Source: an uncultured Saprospiraceae bacterium (GTDB taxonomy: Bacteria > Bacteroidota > Bacteroidia > Chitinophagales > Saprospiraceae). From it: a stretch of DNA of 64,000 bases. This document shows, piece by piece, positions 34,715 to 44,100 of this stretch. The stretch lies in assembly GCA_937872385.1 (NCBI GenBank), contig CALMSO010000092.1:1-64000 (forward strand). Reading direction: 5' to 3'. The notes below the pieces were generated by a model. It had not been told where the DNA came from. It did no database searches and was given only the letters and a program-made list of their open reading frames with translations. The stretch's first letter is position 1; each line of letters starts with the position of its first letter. Made by a program: the position numbers and the translations under genes.

Positions 34715-36289
34715 TTGAAACAACAAAACAAACATATCGTCCCGTTTTTGTTGATGCTCAGCAGCATGATTTTGTTGGTGGCCTTTCAGGTATTTTGGTT
34801 GCAAAAAGTGTACGAAGAACAACGCTCCTGGCTGGAAAAGGAAGCCGACAATCTGTTTCGCAATACGATTATGGAGTTGCAAGATTCGTTGTGGCAGCGC
34901 AATGTACGCTCGGCTGTGGTGGGCAAAGCCGGCGCAGCGCAGGTTACTTTTTTGCCTGGCGCACCTAAGCATTTCGGGGCTGATACGATGATTTATTTTT
35001 CCGATAAGCAGACGCGCATTGTTGTGCCGCCGGTGCCGGAAGTGCCTCGCCCAAGGGTGCCGAGCGATTCTACGTCCACGCGCTTTAGTTTTTTAGTACA
35101 ATCTTCGGACAGCACCCGCGCCTTGCCACGCGGCCACACCAACCGGATGTTTCGCATCGCTTCTGAATTTCCGATTGCGCCGGATAGCATTCGATCTATT
35201 GAAGTAAATAAAATTTTGCAAAGCATTGTAATGAATGTGCAAAATACGAATGGCAAAGAGATTATTATACAACTTAATAACGATTCGCTGGCGGTGGACT
35301 CCGTAGCGCAAGTTTTTGCGCGTAAGCTACGTGCCGCTGGCATGCTGGTTGCTTTTTCCGTAGCCAAAAGTCCCATAGACGAATGGGAATCGTACAAAGA
35401 CCTGCCCGATGTGCTGGGGCCCGTGCCTGCCGGGATGCCGCCGCGCCATTTTTTTACAGCTCAACTAAAGCAATACCAAGGGTACTTATGGCAAAAAATA
35501 GCGCTTTATGTATTGTTTTCTGTATTTCTGACCGGTATCACGATGTTGGCTTTCTGGCTGGTTTACAATAGTTTGCGTAAGCAGGAGCGGCTCGCGCAGT
35601 TGAAAAACGACTTCATTAGCAATGTCACGCACGAATTGAAAACGCCTATTGCTACGGTGAGTGTTGCCATTGAAGCGCTGAATAATTTTAATGCTTTGCA
35701 GAATCCACAACTGACCCGCGAGTACCTCGACATTTCTAGAAACGAGCTGAATCGCCTCAACCTGTTAGTGGATAAAGTGCTGAAAATGGCTATCTTCGAG
35801 CAGGGCGAGCCAGATTTGCAACTTGAGCGGTTTGACTTCCGGGAGTTGGTTGAGCAGATTCTCAATTCGATGAAAGTGCAGTTTGAAAAACATAGTGCCC
35901 AGGTTCGGTTAGAAACGAGCGGACCGGATTTTACCTTGCAAGGTGATCGTATCCATCTGACCAATGTAGTGTATAATTTAATTGATAACGCATTGAAATA
36001 CAGTTATTTGAAGCCTGAAATCGGGTTGTGCATAACCCGCGATAACGGCAGCCTACGCCTGTCGGTGCAAGATAATGGTATTGGCATCGCGCCAGAGCAC
36101 CAGCCGCGCATCTTCGACAAGTTCTATCGCGTTACATCCGGCGATGTGCACAACACCAAAGGGCATGGGCTGGGGCTAAGTTATGTGGCTAATGTGGTGA
36201 ACAAACACGGTGGCCGAATCGAGGTAGAAAGTGCGCCGGGGCAGGGAAGTCGGTTTACGCTGGTGCTGCCTGCGGTTATTGAGGATTGA
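34715..36289 (+). CDS. Membrane sensor histidine kinase
   Basis: A 524-residue kinase with two membrane spans, at about residues 8-28 (IVPFLLMLSSMILLVAFQVFWL) and 258-283, enclosing a periplasmic sensor of about 230 residues. There is no HAMP signature. The phospho-acceptor is His306 in NVTHELKTPIA; the ATPase domain has NLIDNALKYS (N box), DNGIGIAPEHQ (G1), FDKFYR (F box) and HGLGLSYV (G2). The start is a TTG, because no ATG precedes the first span. The partner is probably the response regulator at 36663, though 373 bp of repeat-rich DNA and a separate promoter lie between them. The layout resembles RprX/RprY of Bacteroides. Confidence 0.94.
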   Translation: MKQQNKHIVPFLLMLSSMILLVAFQVFWLQKVYEEQRSWLEKEADNLFRNTIMELQDSLWQRNVRSAVVGKAGAAQVTFLPGAPKHFGADTMIYFSDKQTRIVVPPVPEVPRPRVPSDSTSTRFSFLVQSSDSTRALPRGHTNRMFRIASEFPIAPDSIRSIEVNKILQSIVMNVQNTNGKEIIIQLNNDSLAVDSVAQVFARKLRAAGMLVAFSVAKSPIDEWESYKDLPDVLGPVPAGMPPRHFFTAQLKQYQGYLWQKIALYVLFSVFLTGITMLAFWLVYNSLRKQERLAQLKNDFISNVTHELKTPIATVSVAIEALNNFNALQNPQLTREYLDISRNELNRLNLLVDKVLKMAIFEQGEPDLQLERFDFRELVEQILNSMKVQFEKHSAQVRLETSGPDFTLQGDRIHLTNVVYNLIDNALKYSYLKPEIGLCITRDNGSLRLSVQDNGIGIAPEHQPRIFDKFYRVTSGDVHNTKGHGLGLSYVANVVNKHGGRIEVESAPGQGSRFTLVLPAVIED

Positions 36290-36304
36290 TGCGAATACTG
36301 AGCG

Positions 36305-36454
36305 AACCCCAAAGGGGTGAAAAATTTATAGACAATTGATAATCAGTGTTTTTAAACCCCGGCAGGGGTGACACTGTGCATGTATGCTATGTCACCCCAT
36401 TGGGGGTTAAATCGGCTTTTTATATTCCTTATAATTATACCACCCCGTTGGGGT
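36305..36454. repeat. Cluster of four ACCCC/GGGGT hairpins (REP-like)
   Basis: Four short inverted repeats share arms ACCCC and GGGGT, with spacers aaa (36306-36318), ggca (36356-36369), att (36394-36406, right arm ggggg) and gtt (36442-36454). The middle two are joined by a larger perfect stem: GGGGTGACA (36365-36373) pairs with TGTCACCCC (36390-36398). The block 36355-36408 is therefore a near-palindrome that can fold in alternative ways. It lies between the kinase and regulator genes. Confidence 0.8.
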
Positions 36455-36508
36455 TATTTTTTACATAGGGCTAATGTTTTTGATGGTTTCAACCCAATAT
36501 TCGCATTA

Positions 36509-36541
36509 ATTAATGGGACATTGTTATTTACTATTTTGTTA
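36509..36541 (+). repeat. Dispersed core motif, copy 3
   Basis: TTAATGGGACATTGTTATTT starts at 36510 on the plus strand and is continued by actattttgttaat, which repeats the end of the core. No heptamer or octamer array follows it here. Confidence 0.75.
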
Positions 36542-36580
36542 ATGATATTTGTTATTTGTTACTTGGAAATGCTTTTTGGG

Positions 36581-36614
36581 TTTGACAATCAGTGATTTAT
36601 GTTTTTTACATTTG
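36581..36614 (+). promoter_or_regulatory. Promoter of the response regulator gene
   Basis: -33 element TTTG at 36581-36584, 22-nt spacer and -7 box TACATTTG at 36607-36614. The predicted leader to ATG 36663 is about 45 nt. This would allow expression of the regulator independent of the kinase. Confidence 0.55.
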
Positions 36615-36662
36615 AAATAATTATGTCTAAGCGCTTGTTGATAACTTTTCATTGGTTATTAT

Positions 36663-37358
36663 ATGAAAATCAAGGTATTATACGTAGAGGATGAGCCTTT
36701 CTTGGGGCGCATTGTGAAGGAAAGTTTAGAAAGCCGCGACTTTGAGGTGCGTATGGTGAGTGATGGCCAGCGTGCGTTGCCGGCCTTCGAGCAGTTTCGT
36801 CCCGATATCTGCGTGCTGGATGTGATGCTGCCGCATAAGGACGGTTACGCCATTGCTACCGACATTCGACAACTAAATCCGGGGCTGCCCATTATATTTC
36901 TGACCGCCAAAACACAAACCGAGGACGTGCTCCGGGGCTTTCAGTCGGGTGGCAATGACTACGTGCGCAAGCCTTTCAGCATGGAAGAACTCATTGCACG
37001 CATGCACAATTTATTGCAGATAGCCAGTAACGGCACGCCTGCGTCTGCTCCCGTTGATAAAGAGCCGATTCATATTGGCCGCTACGTTTTTGTACCTTTG
37101 CGCTATGAATTGCAACTTGACGGCCATGTACGCAAGCTCTCGCACCGCGAAGCGGAGTTGCTGCGTATTTTGTCTGAAAATCGTACCGCTGTAGTGCAGC
37201 GCCGCGCTATTCTCAACCAAATCTGGGGGGACGATTCGTTTTTCAATTCTCGGAATCTCGACGTGTACATCACCCGCTTGCGCGACTACCTGCGCGACGA
37301 CCCCGCCGTGGAAATACTTACCATTAAAGGCGTTGGTTATCGTTTTGTAGCAGAATGA
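36663..37358 (+). CDS. OmpR/PhoB-type response regulator
   Basis: A 231-residue transcriptional regulator. The receiver domain (1-120) has the acidic pair ED at 9-10, the phospho-acceptor Asp53 in CVLDVMLPHKDGY, Thr in FLTAKT and Lys in VRKPFS. The C-terminal winged helix shows KLSHREAELLRIL, VQRRAILNQIWG, SRNLDVYITRLRDYL and GVGYRF. The partner kinase is upstream at 34715. Targets are unknown; the efflux locus downstream has its own TetR regulator. Confidence 0.96.
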   Translation: MKIKVLYVEDEPFLGRIVKESLESRDFEVRMVSDGQRALPAFEQFRPDICVLDVMLPHKDGYAIATDIRQLNPGLPIIFLTAKTQTEDVLRGFQSGGNDYVRKPFSMEELIARMHNLLQIASNGTPASAPVDKEPIHIGRYVFVPLRYELQLDGHVRKLSHREAELLRILSENRTAVVQRRAILNQIWGDDSFFNSRNLDVYITRLRDYLRDDPAVEILTIKGVGYRFVAE

Positions 37359-37500
37359 AAGTTGTACTGATTTTCCATGGAAAGTGTCGTGTGTTTACTT
37401 AGCTAATCACTTCTTTTCCAGCTCTTTTTGGTATTTGGCATCGAAATTGGTATTACCATACGTCTGTTCATTACAATTCAATGCGCTATTCCTACAATTC

Positions 37501-37520
37501 AACCCGCCGGCACGCGGGTT
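37501..37520. repeat. Short GC-rich hairpin
   Basis: AACCCGC (37501-37507) pairs perfectly with GCGGGTT (37514-37520) around CGGCAC. It lies between the regulator and the tetR promoter. It could be a weak terminator or a REP-like unit akin to the AACCCC/GGGGTT hairpins at 36305-36454. Confidence 0.4.
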
Positions 37521-37614
37521 AAGCCTTTTCTGCTTGCGACCTCAGCCAAATCGTGCGATTATTGCATTGTAAAGCAAAAAAAACATCACTCGTCGAAAAA
37601 AACAATAAAAGGCG

Positions 37615-37645
37615 TTGATTTTTTGAACACTGTTCAGTATCTTTG
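37615..37645 (+). promoter_or_regulatory. tetR promoter with embedded palindromic operator
   Basis: -33 TTG at 37615-37617, 20-nt spacer and -7 box TATCTTTG at 37638-37645. The 13-bp perfect palindrome TGAACACTGTTCA (37624-37636) fills the spacer and ends one base before the -7 box, the place expected for an autorepressor. A near copy sits at 38343-38355. Confidence 0.75.
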
Positions 37646-37690
37646 CGTTGTCATTTCATTAAAAATTAGGAAAAAACAGGATATCATAAA

Positions 37691-38299
37691 ATGGGTGTGG
37701 TAGAAAGGAAAGAAAGAGAGCGGCAAGAGATGCGCGAGCGCATTGTAGAAGCAGCAGCGGAGGTATTCACCGAGGAAGGCTATGAAAAGACGTCCATTCG
37801 CAGTATTGCCGAGCGCATTGAATATAGCCCAGGCACGATTTATCTGTATTTCAAAGACAAAAACGAGTTGCTATTTGCGGTACAACAGGTTGGCTTCGAC
37901 ATTTTGCGCCAAGAAATGCTACCGCTTACGCAATTGACTAATCCGCGGGAGCGCCTGCGCGAAATTGGTAAACTATACATGCGCTTTGCGCAAGCGCATC
38001 CGCAGCATTACAATCTGATGTTTGTGCTCATGGCACCTATGGAAGTGCTGGAAGAGCACAAACCCTGGCACAAGGGCAAGGAAGTGTTCGCTTTTTTGCA
38101 AAATACAGTGCAGGAGTGCATTGACCAGGATTTGATACGCGCTACTTCCGCTAAAGATTATGCTTTTTTTTCTTGGGCGTTTCTGCATGGATTGGTGATG
38201 CTCAACAATACTTGCCGCGTGCGAGTGATGGAGCAAACCGATGCGGAAAATCAAGCGATGATGCAACGTGCTATGGATGAGTGGATTAGAATGATTTGA
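37691..38299 (+). CDS. TetR/AcrR family transcriptional regulator
   Basis: A 202-residue repressor. The N-terminal DNA-binding domain reads IVEAAAEVFTEEGYEKTSIR, then SIAERIEYSPGTIYLYFKDKNELL, the classic TetR helix-turn-helix. The C-terminal ligand-binding and dimer domain is helical and variable (LMFVLMAPMEVLEEHKPW...). It lies 76 bp before the TolC-like gene on the same strand. The palindrome in its promoter and the near-identical site before the tolC-like gene indicate that it represses itself and the efflux genes, released by a compound the pump exports. Confidence 0.96.
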   Translation: MGVVERKERERQEMRERIVEAAAEVFTEEGYEKTSIRSIAERIEYSPGTIYLYFKDKNELLFAVQQVGFDILRQEMLPLTQLTNPRERLREIGKLYMRFAQAHPQHYNLMFVLMAPMEVLEEHKPWHKGKEVFAFLQNTVQECIDQDLIRATSAKDYAFFSWAFLHGLVMLNNTCRVRVMEQTDAENQAMMQRAMDEWIRMI

Positions 38300-38342
38300 G
38301 GTGTTGCATAACGCAAAAAAACAAAACGTTGGAATTGTTTAC

Positions 38343-38355
38343 TAAACAGTGTTCA
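38343..38355 (+). promoter_or_regulatory. Second TetR operator-like site, before the tolC-like gene
   Basis: TAAACAGTGTTCA is, on the other strand, TGAACACTGTTTA, differing at one of 13 positions from the palindrome in the tetR promoter. It lies 20 bp before the ATG at 38376. Confidence 0.65.
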
Positions 38356-38375
38356 TAAAATTAACATTTAAAACA

Positions 38376-39719
38376 ATGAACTTTACCCGACTTCTTTTTT
38401 TCATCCTACTGTTGGGCAGTAGCGCTTACGCCGAGGCGCAAAGCAACACGCTCAATCGCTACATTGAACAAGGCATAGCGAGCAGCGAAGTACTCAAACA
38501 GCAGCAATTTCAGCTACAACGCAGCCTGCACGCCTTAGAGGAAGCCAAAGGGCTGTTCCTACCCTCGGTCAATTTGCAGGGCACCTACACGCTGGCAGCC
38601 GGTGGCCGGGCTATCGCCTTTCCGGTGGGCGACTTGCTCAACGGGGTCTATGCTACGCTCAACGAACTCACCGGCACGCCGCGCTTTCCGCAATTGGAAA
38701 ACGTAGAGGAAAATTTTAATCCAAACAACTTTTACGACCTGAAAATCCGTGCCACGTACCCCATCGTCAACCCCGATATTCGCTACAATCGCCAAATCCG
38801 AGAGCAAACGATTGATTTGCAACAATCCGATATTGAAATTTATAAACAAGCCTTAGCCAAAGATATACGCATAGCGTATTTTCAGTATGTACAGGCAAAC
38901 GAAGCTGTGCGCATTTACGAAAACGCACTCACCTTGTTGCGCGAAAGCCTGCGCGTGAATCGCAAATTGTTTGAAAACGATATGGTGAACCGCACGGTGG
39001 TGGTGCGCTCAGAAAATGAAATTACCAAAGTAGAAGCACAATTACTTGAAGCTCAGAATAATATGCAAAATGCGGCGGCGTATTTCAACTTTCTGCTCAA
39101 CCAGCCGTTCGATACCCCCATCGCCACAGACGATGCGTTGGCGCAGCTTGAGTACAATTTCCCAACCGATTTTACAGGCTCTGCCGACAACCGCGAGGAA
39201 CTGCGCAAACTCGTGGTGGCGCAAGGCATCAACCAGACGGCGCTGCAAATGAATGAAGCCTATAAAATTCCCAAGGTGAACGCTTTCCTCGACGCTGGTT
39301 CGCAAGGCTTTGATTTTCAAGTAGGTAACGGCTCGTTGTACTTGCTCGGCGGCCTGTCTTTCGATCTGCCCATTTACAGCGGCAACCGCAACAAACAGAA
39401 AATTAAAATGGCGGAAATGGACGTCGCCACCATACAATCGCAACGCGCACAGGTAGCCGACCAACTGGCTTTGCAATTGCGCACCAGCGTCACGGATTAT
39501 CAGTCAGCATTGCAACTTTTCCGCAGCAGCCGCACGCAGGCACGCACCGCACAGCGCTACTTCGACGATGTGAGCAAGCTCTACCGCGAAGGGCAGGCAC
39601 TGTATATCGAATACCTCGACGCCCGCAATGAATTGACCAACGCCGAATTGCAGCAAGTTATTAGCCTCTTTAATGTATGGCAAAAATGGACCGAGGTGCA
39701 GTTTGCATTAGGAAATTAG
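38376..39719 (+). CDS. TolC-family outer-membrane efflux protein
   Basis: A 447-residue outer-membrane channel protein. The signal peptide is MNFTRLLFFILLLGSSAYA. Two homologous outer-membrane-efflux repeats follow, with long helices such as QLQRSLHALEEAKGLFLPSV and AQVADQLALQLRTSVTDYQS. TolC trimers form the outer duct of tripartite pumps; adaptor and RND genes follow directly. ATG 38376 is chosen because an in-frame GTG at 38349 lies inside the operator-like site. Confidence 0.94.
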   Translation: MNFTRLLFFILLLGSSAYAEAQSNTLNRYIEQGIASSEVLKQQQFQLQRSLHALEEAKGLFLPSVNLQGTYTLAAGGRAIAFPVGDLLNGVYATLNELTGTPRFPQLENVEENFNPNNFYDLKIRATYPIVNPDIRYNRQIREQTIDLQQSDIEIYKQALAKDIRIAYFQYVQANEAVRIYENALTLLRESLRVNRKLFENDMVNRTVVVRSENEITKVEAQLLEAQNNMQNAAAYFNFLLNQPFDTPIATDDALAQLEYNFPTDFTGSADNREELRKLVVAQGINQTALQMNEAYKIPKVNAFLDAGSQGFDFQVGNGSLYLLGGLSFDLPIYSGNRNKQKIKMAEMDVATIQSQRAQVADQLALQLRTSVTDYQSALQLFRSSRTQARTAQRYFDDVSKLYREGQALYIEYLDARNELTNAELQQVISLFNVWQKWTEVQFALGN

Positions 39720-39865
39720 AAAACGGAAAAATTGAGGACTTAAACCCTTCATTCTTATCAGCTTCTAAATTTTATTTTGCTTGTAAATATTTGAAAATCA
39801 GGTTTTAAAGCATTGAAATAATTGTCAAAATAATACATTTCCACATTTTTCAAAAATATTCTACG

Positions 39866-40924
39866 ATGAAAACCATCCTTAAAATCACCCTGACTATGGC
39901 AATGGCCGCCGTTACATTATTAGTGGCTTGCAGCCGCAAGGACACCCCGGCCGAAGCCCTGCCCCCCAGCACCCTCGAAGAGATTCCGGTGCGTGTAACC
40001 ACAGTTGGACAATCCGCATCTTCCGAGGCAATCACCGCCACTGGCACGGTCGAGTCGGATTCTGAAGCTCGGCTTTCCTTCAAAACCGGCGGCGTGATTG
40101 ACCGCATTTTCGTAAGTGAAGGCACGATGGTGCAAAAAGGGCAATTGCTCGCCCGCCTCAAACTCACCGAAATACAGGCGCAGGTGACGCAAGCGCAAGA
40201 AGCCGTGAGCAAAGCCGAGCGCGACCTACAACGCGCCCAAAACCTCTACCGCGACTCGGTGGCTACGCTCGAACAGGTACAAAATGCGACCACTGCGCTC
40301 AATGTAGCCAAGCAAAACCTCGAAATCGCCCGATTCAACCTCAGCTATTCGGAAATTCGTGCCCCGATTAGCGGCCGAATTCTGATGAAATTTATGAACG
40401 AAGGCGAACTCGCCGGACCGGGCAACCCCGTCTTTATGATGCACGCCGCCAGTGCCCGCGACTGGATTGTGAAAGCGGGCCTCACCGACAAGGACTTCGT
40501 GCGCCTCAAAGTGGGCGACCCGGCCACCTTGCTTTTTGATGCTTATCCCAAACAACCCTTCCAGGCGCGCGTGAGTGAGTTGCCACAAAGCGCTGATCCG
40601 GCCAGTGGCTTGTACCCAGTTGAATTTAAGTTTGATACACAGGGTAAAAAATTTACATACGGTATGTTTGCCAATGTCAAAATAGACGGATTGAAAAACG
40701 GCAACTACATAGCCGTACCCGTGGACGCCATCGTGGAAGGCAACGGACAAAATGCTTTCGTCTTTGTACCCGATGGCAATAAGGCGCAGAAAGTGCCCGT
40801 GCGGATTGCCTTCATTCGCAACGACCAGGTGATGCTTAGCAGCGGCCTACAACCGGGCGCGCAGGTGATTACCGCTGGCTCGGCTTATCTCACAGAAGCA
40901 GCATTGATTAAAGTAATGGATTAG
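39866..40924 (+). CDS. RND efflux periplasmic adaptor (membrane fusion protein)
   Basis: A 352-residue HlyD/AcrA-type lipoprotein; the signal ends LLVACS, lipidated Cys about residue 22. The lipoyl halves are GGVIDRIFVSEGTMVQKGQLL and FNLSYSEIRAPISGRILMKF, flanking a coiled-coil hairpin (AQEAVSKAERDLQRAQNL). A beta-barrel (AGLTDKDFVRLKVGDPATLL) and a membrane-proximal domain complete it. It joins the TolC-like channel and the RND pump. A 237-bp mosaic repeat element separates it from the pump gene. Confidence 0.95.
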   Translation: MKTILKITLTMAMAAVTLLVACSRKDTPAEALPPSTLEEIPVRVTTVGQSASSEAITATGTVESDSEARLSFKTGGVIDRIFVSEGTMVQKGQLLARLKLTEIQAQVTQAQEAVSKAERDLQRAQNLYRDSVATLEQVQNATTALNVAKQNLEIARFNLSYSEIRAPISGRILMKFMNEGELAGPGNPVFMMHAASARDWIVKAGLTDKDFVRLKVGDPATLLFDAYPKQPFQARVSELPQSADPASGLYPVEFKFDTQGKKFTYGMFANVKIDGLKNGNYIAVPVDAIVEGNGQNAFVFVPDGNKAQKVPVRIAFIRNDQVMLSSGLQPGAQVITAGSAYLTEAALIKVMD

Positions 40925-41159
40925 ATATTGGGATATTGGGATATTGTTGAGGGGTTTAAAAGTTTAGAGGTTGATGGGTTGATGTGGCGAATAGGGGAAT
41001 GGGGTTTAGAAGGGTTAAAGAGTTGAAAAGTTGAATGTTCCCGTCCTAAAGTCTGGCATCTAAAAATCTGGCATCTAAAATCTATCACCTATCGTCCATC
41101 ACCTAATCATCTATCATCTATCATCTATCATCTATCATCTATCATCCAAAGTCTAACAA
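40921..41159. repeat. Mosaic intergenic element inside the efflux operon
   Basis: In order: a degenerate core (gatattgggatattgttg), a ggggtttaaaagtttagagg module, a ggcgaataggggaatgggg module, a tctggcatctaaaaatctgg module and an array of ATCATCT heptamers (41106-41147, five perfect units plus one). The same modules in the same order recur at 44482-44752 and 57960-58122. It fills the whole adaptor-pump gap. Confidence 0.85.
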
Positions 41160-41160
41160 G

Positions 41161-44100
41161 ATGAAAATCGCTGAATTCTCAGTCAAAAACTACCAGTTTA
41201 CGCTGGTCATATTCCTTGGCGTACTCGCGCTGGGCGTGTTCTCTTTGCTCACCATGCCCAAGGGCGAAGACCCCGAACCCGTGTTTCCGGGCTTTCCGAT
41301 TGTAATTGTCTATCCTGGCGCTACGCCGAGCGACCTCGAAGAGCAAGTGGTGGACCCCATCGAAAAGCGTTTCAACGAGCTGGAAGACATTCAGGAAATT
41401 GTATCCGATATTTCGGATGGCATTGCCATTATCCGCGTAGAATACGAGTGGGGCGTGGACGTGGACGAAAAGTATCAGGAAGTGATCCGCGAGATGGGCG
41501 CACTGCGCAACGACCTACCCGACGACATTTATCGTATTGACATCAGCAAGATTTCACCAACGGATGTAAATATTTTTCAATTTGCAATCATCAGTGAAAC
41601 AGCAAGTTATAACCAATTGGAAGAGCAGGCCAAAAAACTGACTTCCGAGTTGGAAAAAATTCGCTCGCTCAAAAAAGTGGAAAGTTGGGGCTTCCCCGAC
41701 CAGCAGGTGCGCATAGATTTGAACTTGGAAAAAATGGCGCAGCTACGCATTCCAACCAACGTAGTGACGAATGTGCTGCAAAGCGAAAACCTCAACATCC
41801 CCGGTGGTAATGTGAATGCGGGTACGAAGAAACTCAATGTAAAGACCAGTGGCAACTTCAAAACCCTCGAAGAGATTGAAAATACGGTCGTTTCTTCTGG
41901 CGGTGGGCAGGCCATTTACCTCAAAGACATTGCTACCGTACAAATGGACTATCAGCAGGAAAGCCATCTTACGCGGCTCAATGGGCATCGGGCGGTGTTT
42001 GTCACGGCGGCCCAAAAGCCTCGGCAGAACATCTTCGCCGTGCGCGACCAAGTGACGCCGGTGGTGGAAAAATTTCAGACGCAACTGCCCGGCAATATGG
42101 ATTTTTACAAAGTTTTTGATCAGCCGGCCAGCGTACAAAGCCGTCTGGGGCGCTTCGCCAAAGACTTTGCCATTGCTATTTGCCTTGTGCTCATCACGCT
42201 GTTGCCTTTAGGCACGCGCGCCTCGCTGGTGGTGATGATTTCCATTCCACTCTCGATTGCCATTGGACTGACGCTGCTCAACTTCTTCGGCTACACGCTC
42301 AACCAGTTGAGCATTGTCGGGATGATTGTGGCGCTCGGTATCCTCGTGGACGACTCGATTGTAGTGGTAGAAAATATCGAACGCTACCTGCGCATGGGCT
42401 TTTCCAAACGAAATGCAGCCATTGAAGCCACAAAACAAATCGGGCTGGCGGTGGTGGGCTGTACGGCTACCTTAGTGCTGGCCTTCCTGCCGCTGCTGTA
42501 CCTGCCGGGCAATGCGGGCGATTTCATTCGCAGTATGCCAATGGCGGTAGTGACGACGGTGCTTGCTTCCCTCGTTGTGTCGCTTACGATCGTGCCATTT
42601 TTGGCGAGCCGTATTCTGAAAGACCACGAAAACCCTGAGGGCAACCTCATTTTTCGAGTGTTCAAGCGCGGTATCAACGCCAGTTATGCGCCTTTACTCA
42701 AGCAGGCCCTGCGCTACCCTTGGCTAACTTTGGTTTTGGCTTTTGGCTTGTTTTTGGGTTCCTTAGCTTTAGTGCCGGCGGTGGGCTTCAGTTTGTTTCC
42801 AGCGTCCGATCGGCCCATGTTTATGATTAATGTAGAAACGCCCAAGGGCACCAATTTGTACGAAACCGACCGCATTGTGCGCGAAGTGGAAGCAAAATTG
42901 GCTGAAAAACAATTGGTTAAGTATTACGCCACCAATGTGGGCCGCAGCAATCCGCAAGTGTATTACAATGTAATATCTAACCGAGAATCGGAAAATATTG
43001 CACAGATTTTTATACAATTGCATAATGTAGAATTAGCTGAAAAAGAAGCGTTTATAGATGAATTACGCGAAGAGTTTCGCTACTACCCGAATGCCAAAAT
43101 CCAGGTGGAAAACTTCGAGCAGGGGCCGCCCATCGAAGCGCCGATTGCCATTCGCATCCTTGGCGATAATTTAGATACCTTGCAAAACGTAGCGGCACAA
43201 ATCGAGGATTTGATTGCTCAAACCGAGGGCACCATTTACGTCAGCAATCCTTTGAAAACGCAAAAAACCGACCTCGCGGTGCGCATCAATCGGGAAAAAG
43301 CAATGGCCTTAGGCGTGCCGGTAGCCGAAATTGACCGCACCGTGCGCATGGGCATTGCCGGTTTGGATATTGGCAAGTTCCGCACCGAACTCGGCGACGA
43401 ATACGAAATTATTGTAACGCTGCCCAAAGAGGGCAAAGTGGCGAGTCTGGATGTGTTCGATCATTTGTATGTGAATAGCCTCGGCGGTGCATCTCTACCG
43501 CTGCGGCAGGTCGCGGACATTGAGTTTCAAACTTCGCCCAACACCATTCGGCATTACAACAAAGAGCGCTACGTGACCATCACCGCGTTGGTGCAGTCGG
43601 GCTACCTGACTAACAATATCAATACCGAGCTGGCGACCAAATTAGCGGCATTCCCTTTCCCGGAAGACTTTACGTACAAGGTGGCAGGCGAGGTAGAGAG
43701 CCAAGAAGAGAGCTTTGCGGGCATTGGTCTGATTGTGCTCATCACGCTGTTCGGGCTATTTGGGGTGCTTATTCTCGAATTCAAAACCTTCAAAAGTACG
43801 CTTATTGTCCTCTCGGTCATTCCGTTGGGCTTCATCGGCGCCATTCTCATGCTACTGGTTACGGGCGAAACCCTGTCGTTCACGGCTACCATCGGTCTGA
43901 TTGCGTTGGCAGGCATTGAAGTGAAAAACTCGATTCTATTAGTGGACTTTACCAACCAGTTGCGTGCGCAGGGCCGCAGCCTCAGCGAAGCCATCCAAGA
44001 AGCCGGCGAGGTACGTTTTGTACCGATTTTGCTGACTTCGCTTACGGCCATTGGCGGCCTGACGGTGCTGGTGCTCGAATACAGCCCCCTGTACTCGCCG

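Noticed and set aside
37372..37383. Palindrome TTTCCATGGAAA after the response regulator gene
   Set aside because: Perfect 12-bp palindrome but single copy, with no T run and no promoter near it; too little to call an operator.
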